Source of the DNA: G965215225 sp965215225
GTDB lineage: Bacteria; Pseudomonadota; Gammaproteobacteria; CBDBNL01; JAAOII01
Length of the DNA: 64,000 bases
NCBI GenBank assembly: GCA_965215225.1
Contig: OZ244039.1
Coordinates: forward strand, 434,001 to 498,000
Direction: 5' to 3'
Shown: positions 54,005 through 61,586 of the stretch, in pieces
Layout of the letters: every line of letters begins with the position of its first letter
Numbering within the stretch: position 1 is the stretch's first letter
Notes under the pieces: generated by a model
Told to the model about the DNA's origin: nothing
Seen by the model: only the letters and a program-made list of their open reading frames with translations
Databases searched by the model: none
Translations under genes and position numbers: made by a program

Positions 54005-54561
54005 GCTCGGCTCTCTTCTTACTCCTTTGTTGTCTCTTATGCTTGACGTTCTTCTTACCCCTCTGTTGTCTCTTATGCTTGGCTTTCTTCTTACCCTTCT
54101 GTTGTCTCTTATGCTCGGCGCTCTTCTTACCCCTCTGCTGCCTCTTATGCTTGGCTTTCTTCTTACCCTTCTGTTGTTCTTTAGTGTCGGTTCTAGGGTC
54201 GGCCCTCTTTTAACCTCTCTATTATCTTTTAGAGGGTCGGCCCTTTTTTCACCTCTCAATTATCTTTTAGAGGGTCGGCCCTTTTTTCACCTCTCAATTA
54301 TCTTTGCTACCATTGCTTCTTACTGAATGAATAGATTCCGCCTCACCTATCGCGGCAACACTTGGCTGATTCTACTGAGCCTGCTTGTTTGCTCTCTTCC
54401 TGCCGCTCTGTTGTCTCTTATGCTCGGCGCTCTTCTTACCTCTCTGTTGTTCTTTAGTATCGGTTCTAGGGTCGGCCCTCTTTTAACCTCTCTATTATCT
54501 TTTAGAGGGTCGGTCCTTTTTTCACCTCTCAATTATCTTTGCTACCACTGCTTCTTACTGA
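54005..54561 (+). repeat. Repeat block with a duplicated surf1 5' end
   Basis: Positions 54010-54180 hold about four to five units of 40-45 bp (TCTTATGCTTGGCTTTCTTC). A ~235-bp unit is then duplicated: the surf1 start (CGCCTCACCTATCGCGGCAA) appears at 54335 as a 5' fragment and again in the true gene at 54562. Within it, AGGGTCGG followed by CCCT and T-runs recurs at 54195, 54233, 54271 and 54506, resembling short terminators. Frames through this block are not likely genes. Confidence 0.85.
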
Positions 54562-55371
54562 ATGACTAGGTTGCGCCTCACCTATCGCGGCAACATTTGG
54601 CTGATTCTATTGAGCTTGCTATTTTTCCTACTAATGCTATTTCTGTCCTATTGGCAGCTGATGAGAGGTTTTGATAAACAGGAACAGATGAACCAGCTAC
54701 AGGCTCCGCCTATCGCCTTGACTGAAGAGGATCTTACCGAACTCTTAGCAAGCAGAACCTCACAAATATGGTTCCAGCCCTTAGAGCTCACTGGCAGCTG
54801 GCTACCACAGACCCTCTTGCTGGATAATTCCATCTATAAGGAGATGCAGACGGAACAAAAAACACCCTATTGCTTCCTATTTGCCGATTGCGGCGACCTC
54901 ACTGGACAAAGACTACTTGGCTATCGCGTCTTCACTCTTTTTGCGCCACGCAATTCTCAGTGGGTGGTTTTGGTGGAGAGAGGATGGTTGGCAAAGCAAG
55001 AAGGCGACAATCTTAGAGCCCCTGACCTCACCGCCCAACAGGTTACTATCAATGGGCTTATAGTCCCCAAGGCGGGTGCTAGGCGAGTGCTAAAGAAAGA
55101 GCAAATTAGCGCCACCAAAACCATTCAGGTGGTTCAATCAATCAAACCCCAGCAGCTAGCTAGAAGCTTAAATCAAAATATATATCCCCATCCTGTCTTT
55201 CTAAGTGGACTCTCTCCCGCTTCCTTGTCACAGGCGGCTGGCTTGGCAAATTTCTCTTTTCTTAGCCCATATCGCCACTGGGGCTATGCAGCTCAATGGC
55301 TAATCATGGCAATAGCCCTTGCCTTACTATGCTTTTTTGCTTCGTTCAAGATTGAGAGACATCTACAATAG
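54562..55371 (+). CDS. SURF1 family heme a insertion factor
   Basis: A 269-residue inner-membrane protein assisting heme a insertion into subunit I. An N-terminal helix (about 12-31, WLILLSLLFFLLMLFLSYWQ) and a C-terminal helix (about 246-263) flank a periplasmic domain with the family motif VLVERGWLA. The final codons (LQ-stop) lie inside a Cas12a-type repeat half at 55361, so the natural C-terminus may have been trimmed by a few residues. Normally followed by the 58184-type gene and ctaA; about 2.8 kb of foreign DNA now intervenes. Confidence 0.92.
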   Translation: MTRLRLTYRGNIWLILLSLLFFLLMLFLSYWQLMRGFDKQEQMNQLQAPPIALTEEDLTELLASRTSQIWFQPLELTGSWLPQTLLLDNSIYKEMQTEQKTPYCFLFADCGDLTGQRLLGYRVFTLFAPRNSQWVVLVERGWLAKQEGDNLRAPDLTAQQVTINGLIVPKAGARRVLKKEQISATKTIQVVQSIKPQQLARSLNQNIYPHPVFLSGLSPASLSQAAGLANFSFLSPYRHWGYAAQWLIMAIALALLCFFASFKIERHLQ

Positions 55372-55385
55372 TAGAAATTTTATAT
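55361..55385 (-). repeat. Half copy of a Cas12a-type CRISPR repeat
   Basis: 25 bases identical to the first 25 of the full repeat at 55803-55838 (ATCTACAATAGTAGAAATTT and five more). It starts within the last codons of surf1 and changes at 55386 into an IS30-type inverted end. Confidence 0.65.
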
Positions 55386-55460
55386 TGGGCGGATTCACAT
55401 TTAAAGTGCAACACCTGTTGCTAAATTATAGTCTATCCTGCTGAGTTGCTGAAACCTTCA
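55386..55460. mobile_element. IS30 3'-end fragment
   Basis: GGGCGGATTCACATTTAAAG and the following ~45 bases match 2194-2260 of the intact IS30 (left inverted repeat plus the end of the transposase gene), then the similarity stops. Confidence 0.8.
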
Positions 55461-55515
55461 CTCTCTTATGAAATTTACATATAATCAATACTATAAGCAA
55501 GATAAATAAAATGGC

Positions 55516-55836
55516 ATGGTGAACATAACCAACCTGGGACAAGTATTTACCCCAGCACACATTGTTGACAAGATGATAGGGTTGCGACAAAATCATGGCC
55601 GCATTTTGGAGCCTTCTGCTGGCATAGGAGCTTTTATTTTCAAGCTCGGAACAGAGGCTGTTGGCGTTGAAATTGATGAGACCCTACAAAGAGATAGCAG
55701 GATAATTAATACCGACTTCTTTTCCTATCCTATAGATGAGAAATTTGATACGATTATAGGAAACCCGCCTTATGTTCGTTATAAGGATATTCAGCCTTCT
55801 ACATCTACAATAGTAGAAATTTTATATCACGCCTAG
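55516..55836 (+). pseudogene. 5' fragment of an N6-adenine DNA methylase, truncated by a Cas12a-type repeat
   Basis: 106 residues. GQVFTPAHIVDKMI, AdoMet motif ILEPSAGIGAF (about 31-41) and catalytic motif IIGNPPYVRY (about 81-90) are typical of the start of TaqI/type IIG-like methylases, which are several hundred residues long. Right after YVRYKDIQPS the frame enters the 36-nt repeat at 55803 and stops. The target-recognition and any nuclease parts are gone. Confidence 0.8.
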
Positions 55837-55838
55837 AC
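55803..55838 (-). CRISPR. Solitary 36-nt type V-A (Cas12a)-like direct repeat
   Basis: On the minus strand the 36 bases begin GTCTAGGCG and end TTTCTACTATTGTAGAT. This matches the Cas12a repeat pattern: GTCTA-type 5' end, variable middle, and the 3' hairpin TCTAC-N4-GTAGA flush at the end. Only one full copy is present, so this is not an array. The downstream (spacer) side is the broken methylase. The upstream side (55839-55973) is AT-rich like a leader. No cas gene lies in the window. A transposon end that mimics such a repeat is an alternative. Confidence 0.5.
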
Positions 55839-55973
55839 CGATAAATTGAAAATTCTTGTTTATGAGAGTTTAATTCATCCAAATAACAGGGAACCAAGCC
55901 TATTTTAACTATAAAAATAGCAAGTATTCGTGTTTTTTTGCTCTTTTAACGGAAAAATACTTCATTTAATAAC

Positions 55974-56250
55974 GTGTGAATTTACATCCTAAATGCATCA
56001 CCTCTTTGACGGGATTATATAATCCCATCCAAGAAAATCAAACAAGAGGTTTTGCAATGTGTAAAAAGCATTATACCCACCTTTTAGAAAAAGAAAGATA
56101 TATGTATAGAAGAAATGAGAAAAAACGAAAAATCTTTGCGAGCTATTGCTCATCGGCCGGGTCGTTCCGTTTCTACTATCAGCCGAGACATTTGGCGTAA
56201 TCAAGGTTTGTAATGCTATCGTCATCAGCAATCCCAGCAGATAAGCGAAT
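55974..56250 (+). pseudogene. IS30 transposase 5' remnant with inverted end
   Basis: The inverted repeat GTGTGAATTTACATCC...GCATCACCTC leads into the palindrome core GGGATTATATAATCCC and a decayed transposase start (MCKKHYTHLLEKER versus MSKRYYTHLSKKER). The homology continues through frameshifts (STISRDIWRNQG, CYRHQQ) to about 56245 and then ends. Oriented opposite to the intact copy. Confidence 0.85.
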
Positions 56251-56352
56251 AAAGAACACGGATAATTTGCCTATAAATCTCATATTATTAGTAAATTCAG
56301 TTTCTATTTGAGCGAAGATGTTGTAAAATAGATAGGGTAGAGAAAATAAATT

Positions 56353-56859
56353 ATGAGTAAAATCAAATCATCAGAAGGTGAGTACTCTTCTTACTATATT
56401 GCCAATAGTATTATTGAGAGAGCACAAAGGAAAGAAATAGGGTTAAGTAATCTATCCCTTCAAAAACTCATGTATTTCTTACATGGGTATTATTTGGTGC
56501 TAGCTAATAAGCCCCTATCTAAGGAACCATTCCAGCCATGGGATTATGGCCCAGTCATACCAACAATATACCATTACTACAAACGGTATGGGAGGGGACA
56601 AATTCTTGAGTATTGTAAAGAGTTTGATCCTAAAGAAAAAGACTTCGTTGCTTATAAGATAGGCACTTCTGACGAGTCTTTTGTCGATGCTTTAGACAGG
56701 GTTTGGAAAAGATATGGTGAGAAAGATCCTTTTGACTTAGTTCATTTATCTCATGAGTATGGCGGAGCCTGGCATCAGGCAAGAGACAATAATAGCTTGG
56801 TTATAAGAGATGAAGATATAAAGGAGGAGTTTGCTGAGATTGTCAAACAATACCCATAA
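56353..56859 (+). CDS. Panacea-domain (SocA/GepA-like, DUF4065) protein, putative antitoxin
   Basis: 168 residues with the Panacea signature: YIANSIIERA, LSLQKLMYFLHGYYL, and PFQPWDYGPVIPTIYHYYKRYG. Panacea proteins act as antitoxins paired with many kinds of toxin, usually encoded next door. The stop overlaps a small membrane-protein gene (56831-57151), the expected arrangement for such a pair. It lies in the accessory insert between surf1 and the rest of the cox assembly genes. The family call is firm; the antitoxin role is inferred from family and neighbour. Confidence 0.85.
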   Translation: MSKIKSSEGEYSSYYIANSIIERAQRKEIGLSNLSLQKLMYFLHGYYLVLANKPLSKEPFQPWDYGPVIPTIYHYYKRYGRGQILEYCKEFDPKEKDFVAYKIGTSDESFVDALDRVWKRYGEKDPFDLVHLSHEYGGAWHQARDNNSLVIRDEDIKEEFAEIVKQYP

Positions 56860-57151
56860 TATAGTTGCACTCAACAGAGAAAAGAGATCTGATGAGCAAG
56901 AATTAAAAAAACAAAAACTAAGAATAGGCCTTTGGGGGTTTTTAGGTGAGGGTGAAGAGAAATCTTTGAATATAGTTTTTCTTGTTCTTTGCTTCTCTAT
57001 GATTTTGACCATAACATTAATAATCTTAGCTTACATGTCCTCTACTAAAAGTCCCGCTATTAGTTTTGCCTCTATATTCGTTTTTCTCACCAATACCACG
57101 GCACTAGCATTTGGTTTTATATTTGGACGTTCCTCTCGGGGCAATAACTGA
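56831..57151 (+). CDS. Small two-helix membrane protein, candidate Panacea-paired toxin
   Basis: 106 residues from a TTG start overlapping the Panacea gene by 29 bases; no better start is visible. A charged N-terminal half (EKRSDEQELKKQKLR) precedes two predicted membrane helices (about 47-69 and 76-98) and a basic tail (GRSSRGNN). I do not recognise a named family. Some Panacea systems use membrane-acting toxins, so this is a reasonable toxin candidate. Confidence 0.6.
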   Translation: MLRLSNNTHNIVALNREKRSDEQELKKQKLRIGLWGFLGEGEEKSLNIVFLVLCFSMILTITLIILAYMSSTKSPAISFASIFVFLTNTTALAFGFIFGRSSRGNN

Positions 57152-57280
57152 CAAACGGGCGGATTAGATAGGCATACATAGTCCTCATAGGCAGGCGATA
57201 GATTCTAGCTAAGAAGGCGAAAGAGAATTCCATAAAAGCGTTTTTGGAGATTGAAATTGACCCTCGATTATCTAATACAC

Positions 57281-57486
57281 ATTATTTTGGATGAGGATGA
57301 CGAACATCAAGATATTCATTATGAGTTTAGTCAAAAAGGAAGCTAGTAGTTGTTTTAGTTGAGGATGATGACTGCTAACCTATTAGGTTATGAGTTTAGT
57401 CAAAAAGGAAGCTAGTTTTTGTTTTGGATGAAGATGATAAACACTGGCCTATTAGGCTCTGAATTTAGGCAAAATATAGGGAATAA
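57281..57486 (+). repeat. Three degenerate 69-bp units
   Basis: GAGTTTAGTCAAAAAGGAAG at 57323 and 57392 and GAATTTAGGC at 57461 recur every 69 bp, with GATGAGGATGA-type words between. The period is a multiple of three but no intact frame covers the block. The preceding 57152-57280 holds nothing I recognise. Confidence 0.7.
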
Positions 57487-57492
57487 ATGGGG

Positions 57493-57498
57493 TATAAT
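57493..57498 (+). promoter_or_regulatory. Putative -10 box of the VOC gene
   Basis: TATAAT ends six bases before the ATG at 57505, a third case of an apparently leaderless gene in the window. Confidence 0.45.
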
Positions 57499-57504
57499 CC
57501 CATT

Positions 57505-57927
57505 ATGAAATTTCACCCTTATTTGAACTTTGATGGCAATACCGAAGAGGCTTTTAGTTTCTATCGCAAGGTATTTCGCGCACCAGCTCCTCAGATTATG
57601 AGGTTCAAAGAGATGCCAGCAGGAGAAGGCTTTGATGTCCCGCCCGAACTTGAGGAAAAGGTCCTGCATATCAGCTTGACTTTAGAGAATGGCAGTATGC
57701 TAATGGCAAGTGATATGCCGCCGGACACCCAGCTAAAACCTGGCAATAACTTTAGCATTTCTATTACCGCTGACAGTGATGCTGAGGCGGAACGGCTCTT
57801 TAATGAGCTGGGGGAAGGTGGCGAGGTGCGAATGCCTTTTGAGCGTGCTTTCTGGGGCTCAATGTTTGGCATGGTAGAAGATAGGTTTGGTATTTGCTGG
57901 ATGATAGACTCGGACCCCCAAGACTAG
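57505..57927 (+). CDS. VOC-superfamily protein, PhnB-like
   Basis: 140 residues. The vicinal-oxygen-chelate fold of the PhnB/3-demethylubiquinone-methyltransferase-like group is shown by MKFHPYLNFDGNTEEAFSFY at the start, GSMLMASDMPP in the middle and RFGICWMID at the end. The exact reaction is unknown for most members. I chose ATG 57505 because family members begin at KFHPYLNF; an in-frame ATG at 57487 adds six residues upstream of the -10 box. The following 57928-58183 has no gene, only a short GCCGATGATT triplicate near 58070. Confidence 0.85.
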   Translation: MKFHPYLNFDGNTEEAFSFYRKVFRAPAPQIMRFKEMPAGEGFDVPPELEEKVLHISLTLENGSMLMASDMPPDTQLKPGNNFSISITADSDAEAERLFNELGEGGEVRMPFERAFWGSMFGMVEDRFGICWMIDSDPQD

Positions 57928-58183
57928 AGATTCATTTTTCTCGGCCTGGTATCTATTTGTGAAGGCTATGAAAACGCATTTTCATTTAGCTTTGATGATG
58001 CCACTGACGAGGTTTTTAGCCTCACAGTGTCCTCATCCTTGCAATTATGAGTTTCAAAAGCATACTAGCCGATGATTGCCGATGATTGTCGATGATTAAG
58101 GCTCGGCTATATATTAGGCTATATAGAGAAGGTTTCTAGTTGCGAATTATTCACTTCCGCCTAGAAGAAAGATCCTTTGCTGA

Positions 58184-58735
58184 ATGAAAAAGAACCTCGT
58201 TCTGTTCTTTTTATTGGTATTTACCCTGCTGCCTCTGGTAGCCGCCATCTTCCTTTATAACAATCCCCATCTGCTCAGTGGCAAGAAGACAGCCAAGGGC
58301 AATTTGCTCGTTCCTCCTTTGGACGCTCGCTCCTTGTTGGGCGAGTCGGGGCGGTGGCAGTTGGTTCTGGTAGCGGATGAGGGCTGTTCGTCCAGTTGTC
58401 GTGAGGTCATCTATTATGCGCATCAGGCTCATCAAGCGCTTGGCAAGGATAGACAGAGGCTGAGACGCAAACTGGTAGTTTTGACTCAACCAGAGCTAGC
58501 CGCCCAAGAGATGTTGCGAGATTTGGATATGGAGATGATTAGGACAACTGAACTTCAGTTGCAAGAGGTCTTTCCACCAGGTTCCTTGCCTGCTTCTTCC
58601 CTTGTCAATAGCATTTTCATTGTTGACCCTCATGGCAATTTGATACTGTGGCATCCAATGGTAAGAGACATTGATAAAGCCAAGGATCTAGTAAAAGACC
58701 TTAAGAAACTATTGAGGGCTTCGCGGATAGGCTAG
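58184..58735 (+). CDS. Cytochrome oxidase assembly-associated membrane protein
   Basis: 183 residues: one N-terminal membrane helix (about 5-25), then a soluble thioredoxin-like region with CSSSC (about residues 68-72) and a FIVDPHGNLILWHP strand typical of SCO-like folds. Proteins of this type are usually encoded between surf1 and ctaA in gammaproteobacteria. The Cys spacing (CxxxC) matches SCO copper sites, but the conserved SCO histidine is not evident. A role in oxidase maturation is inferred from context. Confidence 0.7.
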   Translation: MKKNLVLFFLLVFTLLPLVAAIFLYNNPHLLSGKKTAKGNLLVPPLDARSLLGESGRWQLVLVADEGCSSSCREVIYYAHQAHQALGKDRQRLRRKLVVLTQPELAAQEMLRDLDMEMIRTTELQLQEVFPPGSLPASSLVNSIFIVDPHGNLILWHPMVRDIDKAKDLVKDLKKLLRASRIG

Positions 58736-58830
58736 GTCAAACGAAGCAATTGCCGCCTCTCAATAGGCATTAAGTGTGCGGATGCCCAAAAGCGCTTCCC
58801 TACTCAGCCTTCATTAGAGCAACTCCATAA

Positions 58831-59874
58831 TCAAACCAACTCATACCAGCTGCCCCTGCCCTTGCCTCGTAGGACTAGATGGTTTTTTTGACACAGGGCT
58901 TTGAGATGGTCTTTTATGGTATTACGACTTATGCCAGTAATCTTAGTCATATCCGCCACGGAGACTCGCCCCTGTTGTTTGGCGTGCTCTAGAATCTGCA
59001 GGGATAGTTGCGGCAAACTAGCTAGGAGTACTTTTTCGCGCTCAACTTTTTTGGCGAGATTACGGCTTTGTTCTAGCAGAGTTTGCAGAAAATATGTTAT
59101 CCAGGGTTGCCAGTTCGGGAGGTCGGTTCGGATTGTCTTTTGTGTTTGATACAATGCCCAATAATAACCTTCCTTATTTCTTTCTATCACAGCTTCTAAT
59201 GAGCTATAGGGCATCCAAGCATAGCCAGAGCGGAGTATGAGAAGGCTGGTCAATACACGACTCAGCCGACCATTGCCATCTTGAAATGGGTGAATTACTA
59301 GGAACACGACAACAAATATCGCAATCGCCACCAATGGATGAAATGACCTTGTTTCCAATGCTTCATTTGTCCAAACCACAACTTCGTTCATTAGGGTGGG
59401 GGTTTCAAAAGGGCTGGCGGTCTCAAATATAGTCCCCATCTGCTTGCCAGTCTCGTCAAAAGCGGCAATCTTATTGGGGGATGTTTTGTATTCTCCCCGA
59501 TGACGAGAATCCCTTTCGCTGTATTTCAGCAGATTGCTATGGAGTTGCTTGATATGATTTTCGCTCAAGCCAATATCTTGCCATGATTCAAATATTAGCT
59601 CCATCACTTCGGCATAGCCTGCTACTTCTTGTTCATCGCGCGTTTCAAAATGCTTGGAACCTGATAGCAGCTTCTTCACCTCACTATCTGAAAGCTTGCT
59701 CCCTTCAATACGGGTTGAAGCCCCGACACTCTCAATGGTGGCAAGATTGCGTAGGTCATTGAGACGCTCTGGTGCAAGCGTTCCCAAGGTGTGCCAGGTC
59801 CCTTTGAATTCATCAATTTCAGCAATGGATCCCAGGATTTCTTGGGTGATTTTGAGGGAACTTGTTTCTATCAT
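58831..59874 (-). CDS. Fic-domain protein with N-terminal inhibitory motif and winged-helix tail
   Basis: 347 residues from ATG 59874. The Fic active site HPFQDGNGRLSR (about residues 196-207) is intact, implying AMP transfer to a target protein. The upstream motif STRIEG (about 52-57) fits the autoinhibitory [S/T]xxxE[G/N] helix of class II Fic proteins. The C-terminus ends in a winged-helix region (VADMTKITGISRNTIKDHL). An in-frame start at 59904 adds ten residues but lies at the edge of the minisatellite. It may be a stress or toxin-type regulator; the target is unknown. Confidence 0.9.
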   Translation of the reverse strand: MIETSSLKITQEILGSIAEIDEFKGTWHTLGTLAPERLNDLRNLATIESVGASTRIEGSKLSDSEVKKLLSGSKHFETRDEQEVAGYAEVMELIFESWQDIGLSENHIKQLHSNLLKYSERDSRHRGEYKTSPNKIAAFDETGKQMGTIFETASPFETPTLMNEVVVWTNEALETRSFHPLVAIAIFVVVFLVIHPFQDGNGRLSRVLTSLLILRSGYAWMPYSSLEAVIERNKEGYYWALYQTQKTIRTDLPNWQPWITYFLQTLLEQSRNLAKKVEREKVLLASLPQLSLQILEHAKQQGRVSVADMTKITGISRNTIKDHLKALCQKNHLVLRGKGRGSWYELV

Positions 59875-59896
59875 AGATTCAATTATACATCTAACA

Positions 59897-60330
59897 CCAT
59901 CCATTTATCTATTCACTGCCATCCATTAATCCATCCAATACCATCCATTTATCTATTCACTGCCATCCATTAATCCATCCACAACCATCTATTCATCTAT
60001 TCACCGCCATCCAATATGATCCAATACCATCCATTTATCTATTCACCGCCATCCAATATGATCCAATTCCATCCATTTATCTATTCACTGCCATCCAATA
60101 TGATCCAAGACCATCCATTTATCTATTCACTGCCATCCATTAATCCATCCAATACCATCCATTAATCCATCCAATACCATCCATTTATTTATTCACTGCC
60201 ATCCATTAATCCATCCAATACCATCCATTTATTTATTCACTGCCATCCATTAATCCATCCAATACCATCCATTTATTTATTCACTGCCATCCATTAATCC
60301 ATCCAATACCATCCATTAATCCATCCAATA
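59897..60330. repeat. 42-44-bp minisatellite between Fic and restriction genes
   Basis: CCATCCATTTATCTATTCAC recurs at 59897, 59941, (59985, variant), 60027, 60069 and 60111, with further units to about 60330. The internal word CCATCCATTAATCCATCC is itself tetramer-like (ATCC). The array abuts the Fic gene start. 60331-60602 contains only the promoter of the next gene. Confidence 0.9.
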
Positions 60331-60550
60331 TCAGTCATTTCTCTATTTATTGCCATTCAATAATCCTCCCAAGACCAGCCACCGCTAATCCTGTTGCTGT
60401 TTTTTCGTGCCATCTCGCCTCTGTATTAATTGCCAATTCAGTATCGCCTGTCAGTTCTTCTCTCATCGGCTCGCTTCCAAGACCCTTAATTTCCTCGCAG
60501 CTCATTATTCTCAACCACTGGATTATCCTTAGCCAATTAGCCTCTATTGA

Positions 60551-60556
60551 TATAAT
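60551..60556 (+). promoter_or_regulatory. Putative extended -10 promoter of the restriction operon
   Basis: TGATATAAT (extended -10) lies about 45 bases before the endonuclease ATG. No strong -35. Confidence 0.4.
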
Positions 60557-60602
60557 TGGAAATGACCCCCATTAAGATTGGCAATTCAATTAAATACTAG
60601 TT

Positions 60603-61586
60603 ATGAACAAGCCCACTAATGAAACCAAACTCAAAAGAGTTATTGAAAAGAACACATTCTATTTTTATAACAGAACTTTTGAAGAGAAATATGAAGGATA
60701 TCTCAACTCCTTAAAAGAAACCTTGTTAATATTAAAAAATAAAATAGAAACAAGCGGATTGAAAAAAGAGTTGTTTGAAGATCTCTTAATTGAAAAGGAA
60801 AATGGATTAAGGGTTTTGTTGGCATTGACTGGCTTGTCAAATGAGACCCTAAAAAGACTGACGACAATAATTCGCATTCAAGATGACAATGAATTAAACA
60901 ATTTAGTCTATAAGAATAAATGGTTTCAGAATGAGGACATAGAAAATCTGGTAGAATGGAAAGATTCGCAAATTTATGAGTTGATCAGGTCTAACGAATA
61001 TTTTAGGAAGGGCATTGTTAATATTTTTTTTGAAGGTTCTACTATACCTTTTTTAGCAAAAACTATTCCTTTGTTCGAATTAAAAAAACTAAGTATTTCA
61101 AAATTAAACTTTGAAGTGCCTGAAATGATAGACACGCTTATAAGATATAAAGAAAAAGGGAGTTATTCTGGAAAAAAAGAGAATAACCCGGAATCTCTAT
61201 TAGAGGATTTGCTGAACAATCTAAATATTACCTTTGAAAAAGGTGATTTGAAAGAGTTTGTAAGCAGTTCCTTCGAAAGCAAACGAGCAATGGATTTTAT
61301 TATTCCAAATAAACAAGATCCGTCCATCATTATAGAAAGTTCCTTTTTGACAACAACTTCTTCAGGTCAAGGCGATAAGTCAAAGACTGAAATTTCAATT
61401 AGTGCTCTTATAAAAGAGCATTACCCAAAATCAAAATTTATTGGTTTCATTGATGGGGTGGGGTGGTATGTAAGAAGAGGAGATTTGAAAAGAATGGTGT
61501 CCGCTTATGAAGATGTATTTACGTTTCACTCAGATGAACTAAAAAGGTTTGAGAAATTGCTTGTTAAAATGTTTTCTAGGAAATGA
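60603..61586 (+). CDS. Type II restriction endonuclease, DpnII/MboI-like
   Basis: 327 residues, AT-rich and Lys-rich compared with the neighbouring cox genes, which suggests recent transfer. The C-terminal third contains AMDFIIPN...SIIIESSFLTT and QGDKSKTEIS, resembling the catalytic layout of DpnII-type enzymes (Asp, then Glu on a strand, then Lys). The stop overlaps the methylase start by four bases (ATGA), typical of a restriction-modification pair. The recognition site is unknown; GATC would be a guess from family resemblance. Confidence 0.75.
   Translation: MNKPTNETKLKRVIEKNTFYFYNRTFEEKYEGYLNSLKETLLILKNKIETSGLKKELFEDLLIEKENGLRVLLALTGLSNETLKRLTTIIRIQDDNELNNLVYKNKWFQNEDIENLVEWKDSQIYELIRSNEYFRKGIVNIFFEGSTIPFLAKTIPLFELKKLSISKLNFEVPEMIDTLIRYKEKGSYSGKKENNPESLLEDLLNNLNITFEKGDLKEFVSSSFESKRAMDFIIPNKQDPSIIIESSFLTTTSSGQGDKSKTEISISALIKEHYPKSKFIGFIDGVGWYVRRGDLKRMVSAYEDVFTFHSDELKRFEKLLVKMFSRK

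Noticed and set aside
54027..54326. Leu-rich plus-strand frame, and the Arg-rich minus-strand frame 53999-54259
   Set aside because: Both are products of the local short repeats; neither has a start context or recognisable domain.
59897..60330. 42-44-bp array as a CRISPR array
   Set aside because: No unique spacers; degenerate ATCC-rich words throughout.
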